Below, piece by piece: positions 63,530-64,000 of a stretch of 64,000 nucleotides of DNA. The notes beneath the pieces are model-generated. The model searched no databases. It was not told the origin of the DNA and saw only the letters and a list, made by a program, of their open reading frames with translations. Each line of letters opens with the position of its first letter. Position 1 is the stretch's first letter. This DNA comes from Pseudo-nitzschia pungens (lineage: Eukaryota > Bacillariophyta > Bacillariophyceae > Bacillariales > Bacillariaceae): the NCBI GenBank assembly GCA_037355855.1, contig CM074765.1, positions 1,240,001 through 1,304,000 of the forward strand. Direction: 5' to 3'. Made by a program: the position numbers and the translations under genes.

Positions 63530-64000
63530 CTTGGTGGATACTTTGTATTGTTGAAAACAATGTCTGGATTTGGTACCTTTCTTCCGATTGTGTCCTTCGT
63601 CGCATTGGTTGGCATGGAATGAGACGATGAGGGACGGGGACGATCGTCATCGATTGCTATCGATGCGATGTAGTCGTGCCATGGTCCGAAGATTCGGGGT
63701 TTCAAATACAAAACCTCAACCTTCCCTCGAGCATGATGCGTTGCATGCACATTGCGTGCATGCGTGAGTCAGCCCTGAGGTAAGTCCTGCCAAAGATGTT
63801 ATCGTCTGGCAGTGTGAGGATGAATCCCTAGTAACTAGTGAATAACATCACTCTTATTGTACTTCTAATACCGTACAGGTTCGTACATGCGTAAGATTTA
63901 TCGTGCATCGAAACTACCAAGCTCATCATCACAAAGCGGTAAGAACCTTATGTAGATAAATCAACACTCACCAGAAGACGGATTTACTGCACCATCTTCA
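63530..64000. other. Right edge, gene-free
   Basis: 5' flank of the flavodoxin-like gene. TGCATGCA/GCATGC palindromes near 63725-63765 and scattered GTAC motifs; no coding signal. Confidence 0.45.

Overview
The window is nuclear DNA of a photosynthetic stramenopile, most likely a diatom. Three lines of evidence support this. Several predicted proteins carry an endoplasmic-reticulum signal peptide ending in an ASAF-like motif (aromatic residue at +1), followed by a transit region, and two of them also have a twin-arginine thylakoid signal. Short GT-AG introns interrupt otherwise compact genes. Helicase-associated-domain and PT/SP-repeat proteins are present. The genus cannot be settled from the sequence alone. 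Coding regions are GC-rich (especially 7-10, 17-20.6, 45-49, 51-52.6 and 55-60 kb), while intergenic DNA is AT-richer and crowded with short self-complementary motifs.

Layout. 0.8-3.2 kb: CXC-like/helicase-associated-domain protein, broken by one base. 3.9-5.2 kb (-): secreted class 3 lipase, one frame break. 6.9-7.9 kb (-): thylakoid-lumen protein. 9.4-10.4 kb: plastid membrane protein with two frame breaks. 12.8-14.8 kb: MFS-like transporter with a perfect 17-bp hairpin just behind its stop codon. 17.1-20.6 kb: CPSF2 (CPSF100). 21.1-22.1 kb (-): ARPC4. 23.1 kb (-): tRNA-Ser(CGA). 23.9-26.5 kb (-): cyclic-nucleotide-dependent protein kinase in three exons. 27.7-33.6 kb (-): complete, nearly fresh Ty3/gypsy LTR retrotransposon with a TCCAT target duplication. 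36.7-42.1 kb (-): giant secreted Pro/Ser/Thr repeat protein. 43.4-44.7 and 61.0-62.6 kb: two paralogous plastid methyltransferases. 45.0-45.6 kb (-): DUF2470 protein. 46.5-48.8 kb: PsbP-like lumen protein with a large insertion. 49.7-52.6 kb (-): HECT E3 ubiquitin ligase. 55.4-56.5 kb: cytochrome-b5-reductase-like protein. 57.2-58.8 kb (-): unknown multi-pass membrane protein. 59.8-60.5 kb: AlkB-like dioxygenase. 62.8-63.5 kb (-): tail-anchored flavodoxin-like protein.

The genes form no pathway cluster; this is an ordinary mixed housekeeping and plastid region with one transposon. Two window-wide patterns stand out. First, at least six coding sequences need one or two single-base frame corrections, nearly all of them one extra base. 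Uncorrected assembly indels are the simplest explanation, although one site looks like an antizyme-type +1 shift site (NNC TGA T). Second, the 10-mer GTAAGGTTAC or its complement occurs about 14 times, always between genes, often with CGTACG and inside foldbacks.
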